Part shown: positions 34,966 to 45,509 of the stretch, in pieces
How the letters are laid out: every line of letters starts with the position of its first letter
Numbering within the stretch: position 1 is the stretch's first letter
Source of the DNA: Promicromonospora umidemergens
Lineage (GTDB): Bacteria > Actinomycetota > Actinomycetes > Actinomycetales > Cellulomonadaceae
Length of the DNA stretch: 64,000 nucleotides
Reading direction: 5' to 3'
NCBI RefSeq assembly: GCF_024171995.1
Contig: NZ_JAMTCT010000028.1
Coordinates: 1-64,000, forward strand
Notes under the pieces: generated by a model
Told to the model about the DNA's origin: nothing
The model's database searches: none
The model's input: the letters and a program-made list of their open reading frames with translations, nothing else
Position numbers and translations under genes: made by a program

Positions 34966-36474
34966 TCAGACGGCCGCGGTGGCCTGCGCCTTGGCGATCT
35001 TCTTCTTGAGCTTGGCCAGCAGGCCTGAGTAGGCTCCCGGGTTCACGGGGAGCAGCCACTGCATCGCCCGGATGCTCGGGGAGACGTCGATGTCGAGGTC
35101 TTCGAGGGTCTCGTCGATGTTGTGCAGGGAGAACGGCAGGACGTTCGTGCCGCGGGCGTGCCTGCCGTTGGTGCGCTGCTCCATCCACCGCAGTCGCTCG
35201 GCGACTCGCGCCCGGCGTTCGGCGAGGGGCGGGAGGTCGAGCACGCCGGCCAGATGGGCTCCGACCCACAGCGCGCCGACCTCGGCCGACAACGGGCTGA
35301 AGAACGAGGAGTTGTAGCCGGCGAAGGTCAGGTTGGGCACGTCATGGGGAAGGATGTGCTTCCATAGCTGGAAGTTGCCCCGCTCGTCGAGGAGCCGTTT
35401 GGTGACGACGTCGCCAAGGAACGGGACGCGCTGGTTGAACCCGGTCCCGCAGACCACGACGTCGGCCTTCACCGATTCGCCGTTGGACAGCTCGACCATG
35501 GGCTGTCCGTCGGCGATGACGAACCGGTCGATCTCGGTGTCGCGGTGCACCGCGATCGTCCCTGCGGCGACCTGCTCGTAGAACCCGTCCGTGGACAGCG
35601 AGACGGTGCTGCGGGCGATGTCGGAGAACTCGCCGCGGGGCACGAGGCCGAGCTTCTTCAGGCCGAGCTGGGAGGACACCACGGAACCGACGCGGGTGAG
35701 GACGCCCTGCCGTAACCCGCTGCCTGAACCGTGCAGGAAACGCTCCATGCCGCTTTTCTGCGTCTGGTACTGGAACAGGTTCTCGCCCATCCGCGTCAGC
35801 AGGAGGTACTTGAAGTTGAAGGCGCCGGCGATCCGCTTGGGCATCTTCCACAGCAGGTGCCGTGCGACGACCGTGGTGCTGGCAGCGACGTGCCCGATCT
35901 CGGCCGCGATGTCGCAGGCGGACTTGCCGTAGCCGACGACCACGACGTGCTTGCCCCGTACCGACTCGACGTCGGTGAGCTGGCTGGAGGCCGCCAGGCG
36001 TCCACCGGAGCGGACGAAGTCGGGATAGCCGTCGAAGTGCGGAATCACCGGGTCGGAGAAGATGCCGTTGGCGATCACGAGGTGGTCGAAGCGCTCGGGG
36101 GGTCGCAGCGAGGCTCCGAGGGGGCGGGCCGTGATCAGCCAGCCGTCGTCGTCCGGGGTGGGGACGACGTGCACCACCTCCGTGGACAGGCGCAGCACGG
36201 GCACCAGCCCGTAGGACCGCACGTATCGCTCGAGGTAGGCCTGGACCTGCTCACCCGTGGGCCACTCCGGGTAATCCTTGGGCATCGGCATGTCCGAGAA
36301 CGCATAGGATTTCCGGTTGTTCTGGGTGCGCAGGCCCGTGTAGCGCCGGGTCGCACTCCACACACCGCCGACGTCGGGCGCCTTCTCGAACACGACGACC
36401 TCGTGCCCCAGCTCGGTGAGCACCCTGGCATGGGCGATTCCAGCAAATCCTGCTCCGACGACAGCGATCCTCAA
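34966..36474 (-). CDS. flavin-containing monooxygenase
   Basis: NADPH- and FAD-dependent monooxygenase of the FMO/Baeyer-Villiger type, about 502 residues. The FAD motif VVGAGFAG opens the protein, the second dinucleotide motif is VVVVGYGKSACDIA (about 175-190), and a C-terminal VVCGTGFNQRVPF segment closes the site. The FMO fingerprint F-x-G-x-x-x-H is only partly kept (HFDGYPDFV). The substrate is unknown; FMOs of this class can oxidise indole, which is notable beside a TrpA-like lyase. TTG 36474 is preferred because AAGGGG precedes it and the flavin motif follows at once; the frame runs on to 36591. It is divergent from ligA. Confidence 0.8.
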   Translation of the reverse strand: MRIAVVGAGFAGIAHARVLTELGHEVVVFEKAPDVGGVWSATRRYTGLRTQNNRKSYAFSDMPMPKDYPEWPTGEQVQAYLERYVRSYGLVPVLRLSTEVVHVVPTPDDDGWLITARPLGASLRPPERFDHLVIANGIFSDPVIPHFDGYPDFVRSGGRLAASSQLTDVESVRGKHVVVVGYGKSACDIAAEIGHVAASTTVVARHLLWKMPKRIAGAFNFKYLLLTRMGENLFQYQTQKSGMERFLHGSGSGLRQGVLTRVGSVVSSQLGLKKLGLVPRGEFSDIARSTVSLSTDGFYEQVAAGTIAVHRDTEIDRFVIADGQPMVELSNGESVKADVVVCGTGFNQRVPFLGDVVTKRLLDERGNFQLWKHILPHDVPNLTFAGYNSSFFSPLSAEVGALWVGAHLAGVLDLPPLAERRARVAERLRWMEQRTNGRHARGTNVLPFSLHNIDETLEDLDIDVSPSIRAMQWLLPVNPGAYSGLLAKLKKKIAKAQATAAV

Positions 36475-39113
<2,639 letters not shown>

Positions 39114-39123
39114 GCCGGTGGGC

Positions 39124-39744
39124 TCACCGGCGGCCCGGCAGCCGCATGGTGAGCAGCTTGGCCTGCGGCGCGAGCCGGGCGGCGAGGGCGAAGACGCCGT
39201 CGGTCCGTTGGCGGTCGGGGTCGATCACCGAGAACAGGTTCACGCCGAGGTAGAAGGTGATCGCGGCGTCGGCGACGTCCCGCGCGGGGAGCAGCTTCCC
39301 GAGCGGTGACCCGCCCACGACGCGCTCCCAGTGCTCGGCGACGAAACCGACCCAGGGTTCGGCCCGCACACTGATCTCCGCCCGCAGGGCCGGCTTGGTC
39401 ACGGCCGCCGCGACGAGCTCGCCGAACTGCGCGAGGTACCCACGCTCCAGGTCCGTGCGATAGATGGCGGTCGCCGCCTCGACCAGCTCCTCGACGGTGC
39501 GCGCCTTCGCCGCTGTGACCCGGTGCAGCGCCATGCGCTCCTCTGTCGCGCGGTCGAGCGCCGCCAGCAGCAGCCCGTCCACGCCACCGAAGTGATAGAA
39601 GACCAGCGCCGAGTTGGCCTCAGCGGCCGTCGCGATGGTCCTTGCCGACGCCGCGGCGTACCCGTGCTCGCGCAGCACCTGGTCCGCGGCGTCCAGCAGG
39701 CGCTTGCGTGTCTCCTCGGCAGTCCCGCGCCCGGTCTGGGCCAT
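39124..39744 (-). CDS. TetR-family transcriptional regulator
   Basis: This is a 206-residue TetR-type repressor. The N-terminal helix-turn-helix is TRKRLLDAADQVLREHGYAA followed by RTIATAAEANSALVFYHFGG. The C-terminal ligand domain is helical and of unknown specificity. ATG 39744 has AAGGAG six bases upstream; the frame continues to 39774. It is divergent from two membrane-protein genes and faces a palindromic operator at 39780, so it likely controls itself and that operon. It ends 10 bases from the ligA stop. Confidence 0.9.
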   Translation of the reverse strand: MAQTGRGTAEETRKRLLDAADQVLREHGYAAASARTIATAAEANSALVFYHFGGVDGLLLAALDRATEERMALHRVTAAKARTVEELVEAATAIYRTDLERGYLAQFGELVAAAVTKPALRAEISVRAEPWVGFVAEHWERVVGGSPLGKLLPARDVADAAITFYLGVNLFSVIDPDRQRTDGVFALAARLAPQAKLLTMRLPGRR

Positions 39745-39779
39745 CGTGAGCTCCTTCCGCCGTCGCTTGATCATATGCT

Positions 39780-39805
39780 TTAATCGAGTGATTAAATCGA
39801 GTGAT
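39780..39805. promoter_or_regulatory. TetR operator: palindrome plus direct repeat
   Basis: A perfect 16-base palindrome ttaatc-gagt-gattaa (39780-39795) is followed by a second copy of its core (aatcgagtgat at 39782-39792 and again at 39795-39805). The site is AT-rich in a GC-rich region and lies between the divergent regulator and membrane-protein genes, the usual place of a TetR binding site. Confidence 0.7.
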
Positions 39806-39851
39806 CAAACAGCGCGCCGGTCAGTCCCGCGCGGCGACGACGGAGGAACTG

Positions 39852-40907
39852 GTGCATGGACCGACGGAAGAACCCCGGGAGACCGAGCCCGACCCGGAGC
39901 GGCGGGTCCGCCGGGACACGCGGCCCGACGCCGAGTGGGACGCCGACCCCGAGCCTGCCCGTACTCGCCGCCCTCCGCTGACGCCGGAGGCGCGTCGCGC
40001 ACGGCTCCAGCTGGCCGGGATCGCCCTCGCCCTGTTCGCCGCGATGCTCGCGGCCAAGCTCCTCGGCTCCGCCGACGCGCAGCAGACCGCGCTCTTCTAC
40101 GTGGGCATCCCCGCGGTCATCGCGCTCACCGTGATCCTCACGGCCCGGCCAAGGAGTGCGGTCGGCACCGCCCTGGCCACCACCACGGTCGGGCTGGCGC
40201 TCGCCGGTCCGCTCCTGGACGAGGGCGTCGTGTGCCTGGTCATCGCGGCACCGCTGTTCTACGGTGTCGCGGCGATCATCGGCGGTCTCGTCCAGAAGTC
40301 GCGCAACCATCGCGGGCGCGCCGTCGCCGTGGCGCCGCTGCTCCTCGTCCTGCTGGCCGAGGGCGTCGGTGGGTTCAGCCTGCTTCCGCGCGACGACGCC
40401 GGCACCGCGACCGTCGTGGTGCAGGCGACGCCCGAGCAGGTAGCGGCAGCCCTGGCCGCCCAACCCAGCTACGGCGACTTCGAGGAGCCGTTCCTGCGGT
40501 CGGTCCCGTTCCCCGAGCCGGTGTCCGCGACGGGTGACGGGCTGCGGGTCGGCGACGAGCGGCACGTGACCTTTACCCCGCGTCGCAGCCTGGGCATCGG
40601 CGCGGAGACCACGCCGCGCGCGATGTCCCTGCGGATCACCCGGTCCCAGGTGTCCGACGCCGGGGGAAGGCTGCGCTTCGACGTCACGAACGACACGACC
40701 CTGAGCCGCTGGATGGACCTGCACGCCGCCGACGTCACGTGGGAAGCAGTCGGCGCCGACCGCACCCGAGTCACCTGGTCACTGCGGTACACCCGCACCT
40801 TCGACCCGTCCTGGTACTTCGGCCCGCTCCAGCGCTACGCGACGGACTTGGCCTCCGAGTACCTCATCGAGACGTTCGCGGCCACGGCGGAGCAGGCGGC
40901 CTCGTGA
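39852..40907 (+). CDS. membrane protein with SRPBCC-like extracytoplasmic domain
   Basis: About 351 residues. A charged Pro/Arg-rich N-terminus is followed by four hydrophobic segments (about 50-70, 78-97, 105-130 and 140-160), then a roughly 190-residue soluble domain. This domain starts ATVVVQATPEQVAAAL, in the style of SRPBCC (START/cyclase-like) lipid-binding folds. Function is unknown. GTG 39852 has GGAGGA four bases upstream; GTG 39801 is in frame but lies inside the operator repeat. It overlaps the next gene by four bases (GTGA). Controlled in all likelihood by the divergent TetR protein. Confidence 0.65.
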   Translation: MHGPTEEPRETEPDPERRVRRDTRPDAEWDADPEPARTRRPPLTPEARRARLQLAGIALALFAAMLAAKLLGSADAQQTALFYVGIPAVIALTVILTARPRSAVGTALATTTVGLALAGPLLDEGVVCLVIAAPLFYGVAAIIGGLVQKSRNHRGRAVAVAPLLLVLLAEGVGGFSLLPRDDAGTATVVVQATPEQVAAALAAQPSYGDFEEPFLRSVPFPEPVSATGDGLRVGDERHVTFTPRRSLGIGAETTPRAMSLRITRSQVSDAGGRLRFDVTNDTTLSRWMDLHAADVTWEAVGADRTRVTWSLRYTRTFDPSWYFGPLQRYATDLASEYLIETFAATAEQAAS

Positions 40908-42211
40908 CCGGCCAGCTCGACCCTGCCGCGGCCGCCGTCATCGTCCGGGGAGTGGCGCTAGCGGCCCCGCTGACCGTAATGATCGCCCTGTGCGCCTGGC
41001 GGGCGCCCAGTCCGCGCGCGGTCGGAGCGGCGATCACGGCGACGGCGTGGGCCGCGCTGCTGCTCCTCCCTCTGAACGTCGTGGCGCCTGCGCTCGGCTG
41101 GTGGACATTCCACGCGACCGGCGCGGTGTGGCTCGACGTGCCGGTGGACCTGTGGCTGGGGTGGTCGCTCCTGTGGGGCGCGGTGCCGGCCCTGGGCGCA
41201 CGACAAGGCGGGGGACCGGGATCGCTCCTGCTCTTCGTTGCCGCCCTGGTCTGGCTGGACCTCGCCCTCATGCCGCTCGGTGAGCCGGTGGTCGTGCTCG
41301 GCGACGCGTGGTTGGTCGGCGAGTTGGTCGGCGTCGTGACGGTCCTGGTCCCGGCGCTGCTCCTGGCTCGCTGGACCTTGCGCGGCACGCGCGTGACGGT
41401 TCGGGCATGGGCGCAGGCGATCTGGGCCTGCGGGCTGCTGCTCGCCCTGCCCGTCCTGGCCCTGGCGCCCGAACCGAGGTGGCCGACGTCGGTCACGTCC
41501 ATCGGTCTCCAGCTCACGCTGCTCGTCTGCCTGCCGGGCCTTGCCGCCATGCGCGAGCTGGCCGTCGTCGGGCACGGCACACCGCTGCCGTACGACCCGC
41601 CCGCGCGCCTGGTCACCTCCGGACCGTACGCATACCTGCGCAATCCGATGCAGGCGACCGTCGCCGCCGCGTACGCGATGCTCGCCCTCACCCTCGGTGA
41701 GCCGGCGCTCCTGCTCGGCGCGCTGGTCGCCGTCGGCTACTCCGCTGGGCTGGGCGAGTGGCACGAGAGGGAGCAGCTGCACCGGACGTTCGGCGCGCGC
41801 TACCTCACCTATCGCGCATCGGTACGATCCTGGCTGCCCCGTCGGCGGCCGGCGGCCACCATCCCTGCCGCGACGCTGTGGGTCGCCGCCGGCTGCGACC
41901 CGTGCACGGGGCTCGCGTACTGGTTCGCCCGCCGCGCGCCCGCCCGGCTGGAGATCCGGCCGGCCGCCGAACACCCTGATGTCCTGTACCGCATCACCTA
42001 CGAGACGCCCGGAGCTCGTGCCAAGGGCGTCGCCGCTGTCGCCCGCGCGCTGGGGCACATCCACCTCGGCTGGGCGCTCGCGGGCTGGGCGCTCGACCTG
42101 CCCGTCGTGCGGCACTTCGCCCAGCTCGGCGCCGATGCGTTCGGGGCCGGTCCTCGGCCGTCGCGTCCCGGCAAGACGCTGCTGCTGGAGGGCCGCCACC
42201 CAGCCTCGTGA
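40904..42211 (+). CDS. membrane methyltransferase (ICMT/PEMT-like) fused to a CxxC domain
   Basis: This is a 435-residue protein with about eight membrane segments. Residues about 235-310 carry the isoprenylcysteine/phospholipid methyltransferase signature GPYAYLRNPMQ followed by E-x-x-L-x-x-x-F-G-x-x-Y. After a basic loop (SWLPRRRP) comes a C-terminal soluble part starting VAAGCDPCTGLAYWF, a CxxC motif that resembles DCC-type thiol-disulfide proteins. The fusion is unusual. The substrate is unknown; a lipid or prenylated quinone-like molecule is plausible. It is co-translated with the preceding membrane protein. Confidence 0.65.
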   Translation: MTGQLDPAAAAVIVRGVALAAPLTVMIALCAWRAPSPRAVGAAITATAWAALLLLPLNVVAPALGWWTFHATGAVWLDVPVDLWLGWSLLWGAVPALGARQGGGPGSLLLFVAALVWLDLALMPLGEPVVVLGDAWLVGELVGVVTVLVPALLLARWTLRGTRVTVRAWAQAIWACGLLLALPVLALAPEPRWPTSVTSIGLQLTLLVCLPGLAAMRELAVVGHGTPLPYDPPARLVTSGPYAYLRNPMQATVAAAYAMLALTLGEPALLLGALVAVGYSAGLGEWHEREQLHRTFGARYLTYRASVRSWLPRRRPAATIPAATLWVAAGCDPCTGLAYWFARRAPARLEIRPAAEHPDVLYRITYETPGARAKGVAAVARALGHIHLGWALAGWALDLPVVRHFAQLGADAFGAGPRPSRPGKTLLLEGRHPAS

Positions 42212-42342
42212 GCGCCCCAGGGCAACAAATGGCAACTCGTTGTGGCGGCTCTGTCGGGGACATAACGTCTGCCACGACATGAGGACCACATCGGTGTTCT
42301 TCGTGCGTAACGGACAGGCAACCTCAACGGAGAGGCAGGCTG

Positions 42343-43509
42343 ATGGACCGTATTCCCACCCCCGGGCGGACCTCACACCGCACCAGCAAGTGGCTCGTCG
42401 CGGCGGTCAGCGGCGTTCTTTCGCTACCTCTGGTCGCGTCAGGTGCGTCCGCTGCTCCAACGACCGACGAGTGCGCCTACGGGTACTCGGCCAGCCAGGC
42501 GGTGTTCTTCGGTGCGGGCGAGGCCGCCTCCGGTGTGCCTAACTATGACACCGGCGACGGATGCACCGTCATGGACGAGATCATGGCGGATGCGCCGTTC
42601 TCGACGCACGGCCAGTTCACGAGCACTGCCGTTCGAGTCGCGAGCGACCTGGAGCGGGCGGGTGTGCTCACGGACGCCGAGCGCTCCAGCATCTCGCGAG
42701 CCGCGGCGGCCTCGGAGGTGGGTGCGCCGCACCCCGTGACCGGGACCCGCTCGGTGGACCTGAGCAAGATCGGCCTGGTGGGCTTCACTGTCCGGGCCAC
42801 GATGCCGACGGATACGGAGGGGACCCTTGCGGCTCTCGCCGAGTGCGGCTTCCAGAACATGGAGCCGTCCGGACGCGTCGGCAGCTTCTACGGGTACACC
42901 TCCGCGGAGCTCGCGCCGCTGACGGACGCCGCAGGGCTGGCCGTACCGTCCATCGGTGTCAGCCAGGCGGACCTGGAGAACGACCTCGATGGCGTCATCG
43001 CGGAGGCGCAGGCGATCGGCGCCGAGTACGTGCGCATCTCGGGCTCCAGCAGCTGGACCCTCGCGGACTACTCCCGGACCGCCGCGGTCCTGAACGAGGT
43101 GGGCGCGACGCTCAAGGAGAACGGGATCACCGTCGCGTACCACAACCACGGGTACGAGTTCGAGACCGTCGAGAACGGCGTCAGCGGCTACGACGTCCTG
43201 GTCCGGGAGACCGACCCCGAGCTCGTCACCATGGAGCTCGACGTGTACTGGGCGGCCAGCGCCGAGGTCGGCGCCGTCGAGCTGTTCAACACCTACCCCG
43301 GCCGGTTCGAGCTGCTTCACCTCAAGGACATCGCGGCTGACGGCTCCTTCGCCGACGTGGGCGAGGGCACCATCGACTTCGCCGAGATCTTCGCCAGCGC
43401 CTCGCTCGCCGGGGTCCGGTACGGCTTCACGGAGCACGACCGGCCGAGCCCGGACGGCGTCACGTCGGCGTGCACCAGCATCGGCAACCTCGCCGAGCTG
43501 CGCTACTGA
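42343..43509 (+). CDS. exported xylose-isomerase-like TIM-barrel protein
   Basis: This 388-residue protein has a signal peptide (about 1-38, WLVAAVSGVLSLPLVASGASA). Residues 40-130 form a short unrecognised helical domain with two cysteines. From about 145 it is a sugar phosphate isomerase/epimerase (AP_endonuc_2) barrel: IGLVGFTVRATMP, YVRISGSSSW, VAYHNHGYEFE, TMELDVYW, LLHLKDI and FTEHD supply the metal-binding Glu/Asp/His set. Such barrels are normally cytoplasmic, so export is striking. Work on gut 3-keto-glycoside pathways places this fold beside DUF1080 and Gfo/Idh enzymes, as here. First gene of the carbohydrate locus. Confidence 0.8.
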   Translation: MDRIPTPGRTSHRTSKWLVAAVSGVLSLPLVASGASAAPTTDECAYGYSASQAVFFGAGEAASGVPNYDTGDGCTVMDEIMADAPFSTHGQFTSTAVRVASDLERAGVLTDAERSSISRAAAASEVGAPHPVTGTRSVDLSKIGLVGFTVRATMPTDTEGTLAALAECGFQNMEPSGRVGSFYGYTSAELAPLTDAAGLAVPSIGVSQADLENDLDGVIAEAQAIGAEYVRISGSSSWTLADYSRTAAVLNEVGATLKENGITVAYHNHGYEFETVENGVSGYDVLVRETDPELVTMELDVYWAASAEVGAVELFNTYPGRFELLHLKDIAADGSFADVGEGTIDFAEIFASASLAGVRYGFTEHDRPSPDGVTSACTSIGNLAELRY

Positions 43510-43514
43510 TCCAC

Positions 43515-43544
43515 GCTGCCGGTCCGCTCGCGCGGACCGGCAGC
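43515..43544. terminator. perfect hairpin between the two TIM-barrel genes
   Basis: Arms of 13 bp (gctgccggtccgc at 43515-43527; gcggaccggcagc at 43532-43544) enclose a 4-base loop, starting six bases after the stop of the exported isomerase-like gene. No T-run follows. It would end or dampen transcription into the next gene. Confidence 0.65.
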
Positions 43545-43625
43545 AGGGCCAGCACAGGAGAAAGGCCGGCCGGCCCGGACGGGCCGGGTGTCAGTGTCGA
43601 CATGCGCCAAAGAGGGAGAACCAAG

Positions 43626-44453
43626 GTGTGGACGCTCTCAGGATTTGCTGACGAGATATCGCCCGACTTCGAGACCCAGTGCAGGGTGGCGGCAGCGCTC
43701 GACCTGAAGTTCATCGAGCTGCGGAGCGCGTGGGACACCAACGTCCTCGATCTGGACGACGCGCAGCGTCAGCGCGTCAAGAGCCTGCTGCGGCAGTACG
43801 GGCTCGAGGTGTCGAGCATCGGGTCCCCGATCGGGAAGATCTTCGTGGACGAGGACTTCGACGCGCACCTCGAACGGATGCACCAGGCCGCGTACACGGC
43901 CGAGTACTTCCGGGCCCCCTACGTCAGGATCTTCTCGTTCTACGTGCGGCCGGGTACCGACCCGGACTCGTGCAGGGACGAGGTGCTGCGGCGCCTGTCC
44001 GCGCTGACCCGGCTGGCGACCGACGCCGGTGTCGTGCTGCTCCACGAGAACGAGCAGGGCGTCTACGGGGACACCCCGAAGCGGTGCCTCGACGTCGTGG
44101 AGTCCGTCGGGTCACCGCACCTGACCCTGGCCTGGGACCCGGCCAACTTCGTCCAGGTCGGCGTGCGTCCGTACACCGACGCCTACGAGCTCCTCCGCTC
44201 GCACATCGAGTACGTGCAGATCAAGGACACGAAGCGCAGTACGGGGGAGATCGTGCTCCCAGGGCTGGGCGACGGCGAGGTGCGCGACACGGTCCGAGCG
44301 CTCTGGGCCGACGGGTTCGACGGGTTCTTCTCGCTGGAGCCCCATCTCAGCGACGCCCACAGCCTGGGCGGCTTCTCCGGGCCGGAGCTGTTCACGGACG
44401 CCTGGGAAGCCTTCACCACCATGCTGCGAGCCGAGGGAGTGCCGTACACGTGA
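43626..44453 (+). CDS. cytoplasmic sugar phosphate isomerase/epimerase family protein
   Basis: This is a 275-residue xylose-isomerase-like TIM barrel without signal peptide. It opens VWTLSGFADEISPDF, with metal/substrate residues in LLHENEQGVYG, LAWDPANFVQ, YVQIKDTK and FFSLEPHL. This pattern is common among enzymes acting on 3-keto sugars, hydroxypyruvate or inosose-type ketones; the exact substrate is open. GTG 43626 has GGGAG eight bases upstream; ATG 43602 is in frame. The 3' end is 62 bases from the permease ATG, and a GTG overlapping its stop (44450) shows the reading frames abut. Confidence 0.85.
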   Translation: MWTLSGFADEISPDFETQCRVAAALDLKFIELRSAWDTNVLDLDDAQRQRVKSLLRQYGLEVSSIGSPIGKIFVDEDFDAHLERMHQAAYTAEYFRAPYVRIFSFYVRPGTDPDSCRDEVLRRLSALTRLATDAGVVLLHENEQGVYGDTPKRCLDVVESVGSPHLTLAWDPANFVQVGVRPYTDAYELLRSHIEYVQIKDTKRSTGEIVLPGLGDGEVRDTVRALWADGFDGFFSLEPHLSDAHSLGGFSGPELFTDAWEAFTTMLRAEGVPYT

Positions 44454-44515
44454 CCACCACCGACCCACCGCCCGCTTCGACGAACCCTCGAACGACCAGC
44501 ACGGAGGAGAGCCCG

Positions 44516-45418
44516 ATGACCACCACTGAGGACCTGCGGGCTGACTCGTCGGACGGCCCGCCCACCGCGACTGCCAGGGCCACGGCCAAGGACACGGCGG
44601 TCCCCGGGCGCGGGCGCACCTCGGCGTGGGGTCAGGCCGTCCGCCTGGCCGATGCGTCCTGGCGACCGCTCGTCGTCCTCGGCCTGTTGTTCGCCGGGTG
44701 GTGGTTCGTCGCGTGGCGAGAGCTCGTTCCCGCCTACCTCATCCCGTCTCCCGGAGCGGTGCTGGAGACCATGGTCAGTGAGCGGGCCATGCTGCTCGAG
44801 CACACCTGGGTGACCACGGTCGAGACCGTCCTCGGCTTCGTGATCGCCGCGGTGGTCGGTGTAGCGACGGCGGTGCTCCTGGTCTACTCGAAGACGGCCG
44901 AGAAGTCGTTGTACCCGCTGATCCTCTTCGCCCAGGTCATCCCGAAGATCGCCATCGCGCCGATCCTGGTGGTCTGGTTCGGGTTCGGGCTGACGCCCAA
45001 GATCATCCTCGCCGTGCTCATCGCGTTCTTCCCCGTCGTCGTCTCGGCGGTAGCGGGTCTGCGGTCGGTCGACCCGGAGCTGCTGGAGATGTCGGCGACG
45101 ATGGGCGCCTCGCGCTGGCGGACGTTCGTGAAGATCCGGTTCCCCGGTGCGCTCCCGCAGCTCATGTCGGGCCTCAAGGTCGCAGTGACGCTCGCCGTGG
45201 TGGGTGCGGTCGTCGGCGAGTTCGTCGGCGCCGACCGCGGTCTCGGGTTCGTGCTGCTCCTGGCGAGCGGCAACCTGGACGCGCCGCTGTTGTTCGCGGA
45301 CCTCATCCTCATGTCGCTCATCGGCGTCGTCCTCTTCGTGCTGGTCGAGCTGGCGGAGCACCTTCTCATCCCCTGGCACGCGTCGCGTCGGGGCAGCGTC
45401 GTGCTCGCGGCGTCCTGA
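44516..45418 (+). CDS. ABC transporter permease (SsuC/TauC type)
   Basis: This is a 300-residue inner-membrane permease with an unusually long polar N-terminus (about 50 residues), then six hydrophobic segments. The EAA loop is in SATMGASRWRTFVKIRFPGALPQLMSGLK (key GASRW and PGALPQ). It pairs with the following NMT1-like binding protein and ATPase to form an importer of the nitrate/sulfonate/thiamine-precursor class. ATG 44516 has GGAGGA upstream; GTG 44450 is an alternative. Confidence 0.9.
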   Translation: MTTTEDLRADSSDGPPTATARATAKDTAVPGRGRTSAWGQAVRLADASWRPLVVLGLLFAGWWFVAWRELVPAYLIPSPGAVLETMVSERAMLLEHTWVTTVETVLGFVIAAVVGVATAVLLVYSKTAEKSLYPLILFAQVIPKIAIAPILVVWFGFGLTPKIILAVLIAFFPVVVSAVAGLRSVDPELLEMSATMGASRWRTFVKIRFPGALPQLMSGLKVAVTLAVVGAVVGEFVGADRGLGFVLLLASGNLDAPLLFADLILMSLIGVVLFVLVELAEHLLIPWHASRRGSVVLAAS

Positions 45419-45509
45419 GCCCCACCCGCCCGAACCTCAGCTTCTCTCGTGTCACTTGCCTGTAGCCAACGGCCGCCCGTAGCGGCGGCACGAAAGAAAG
45501 GCCGTTCTC

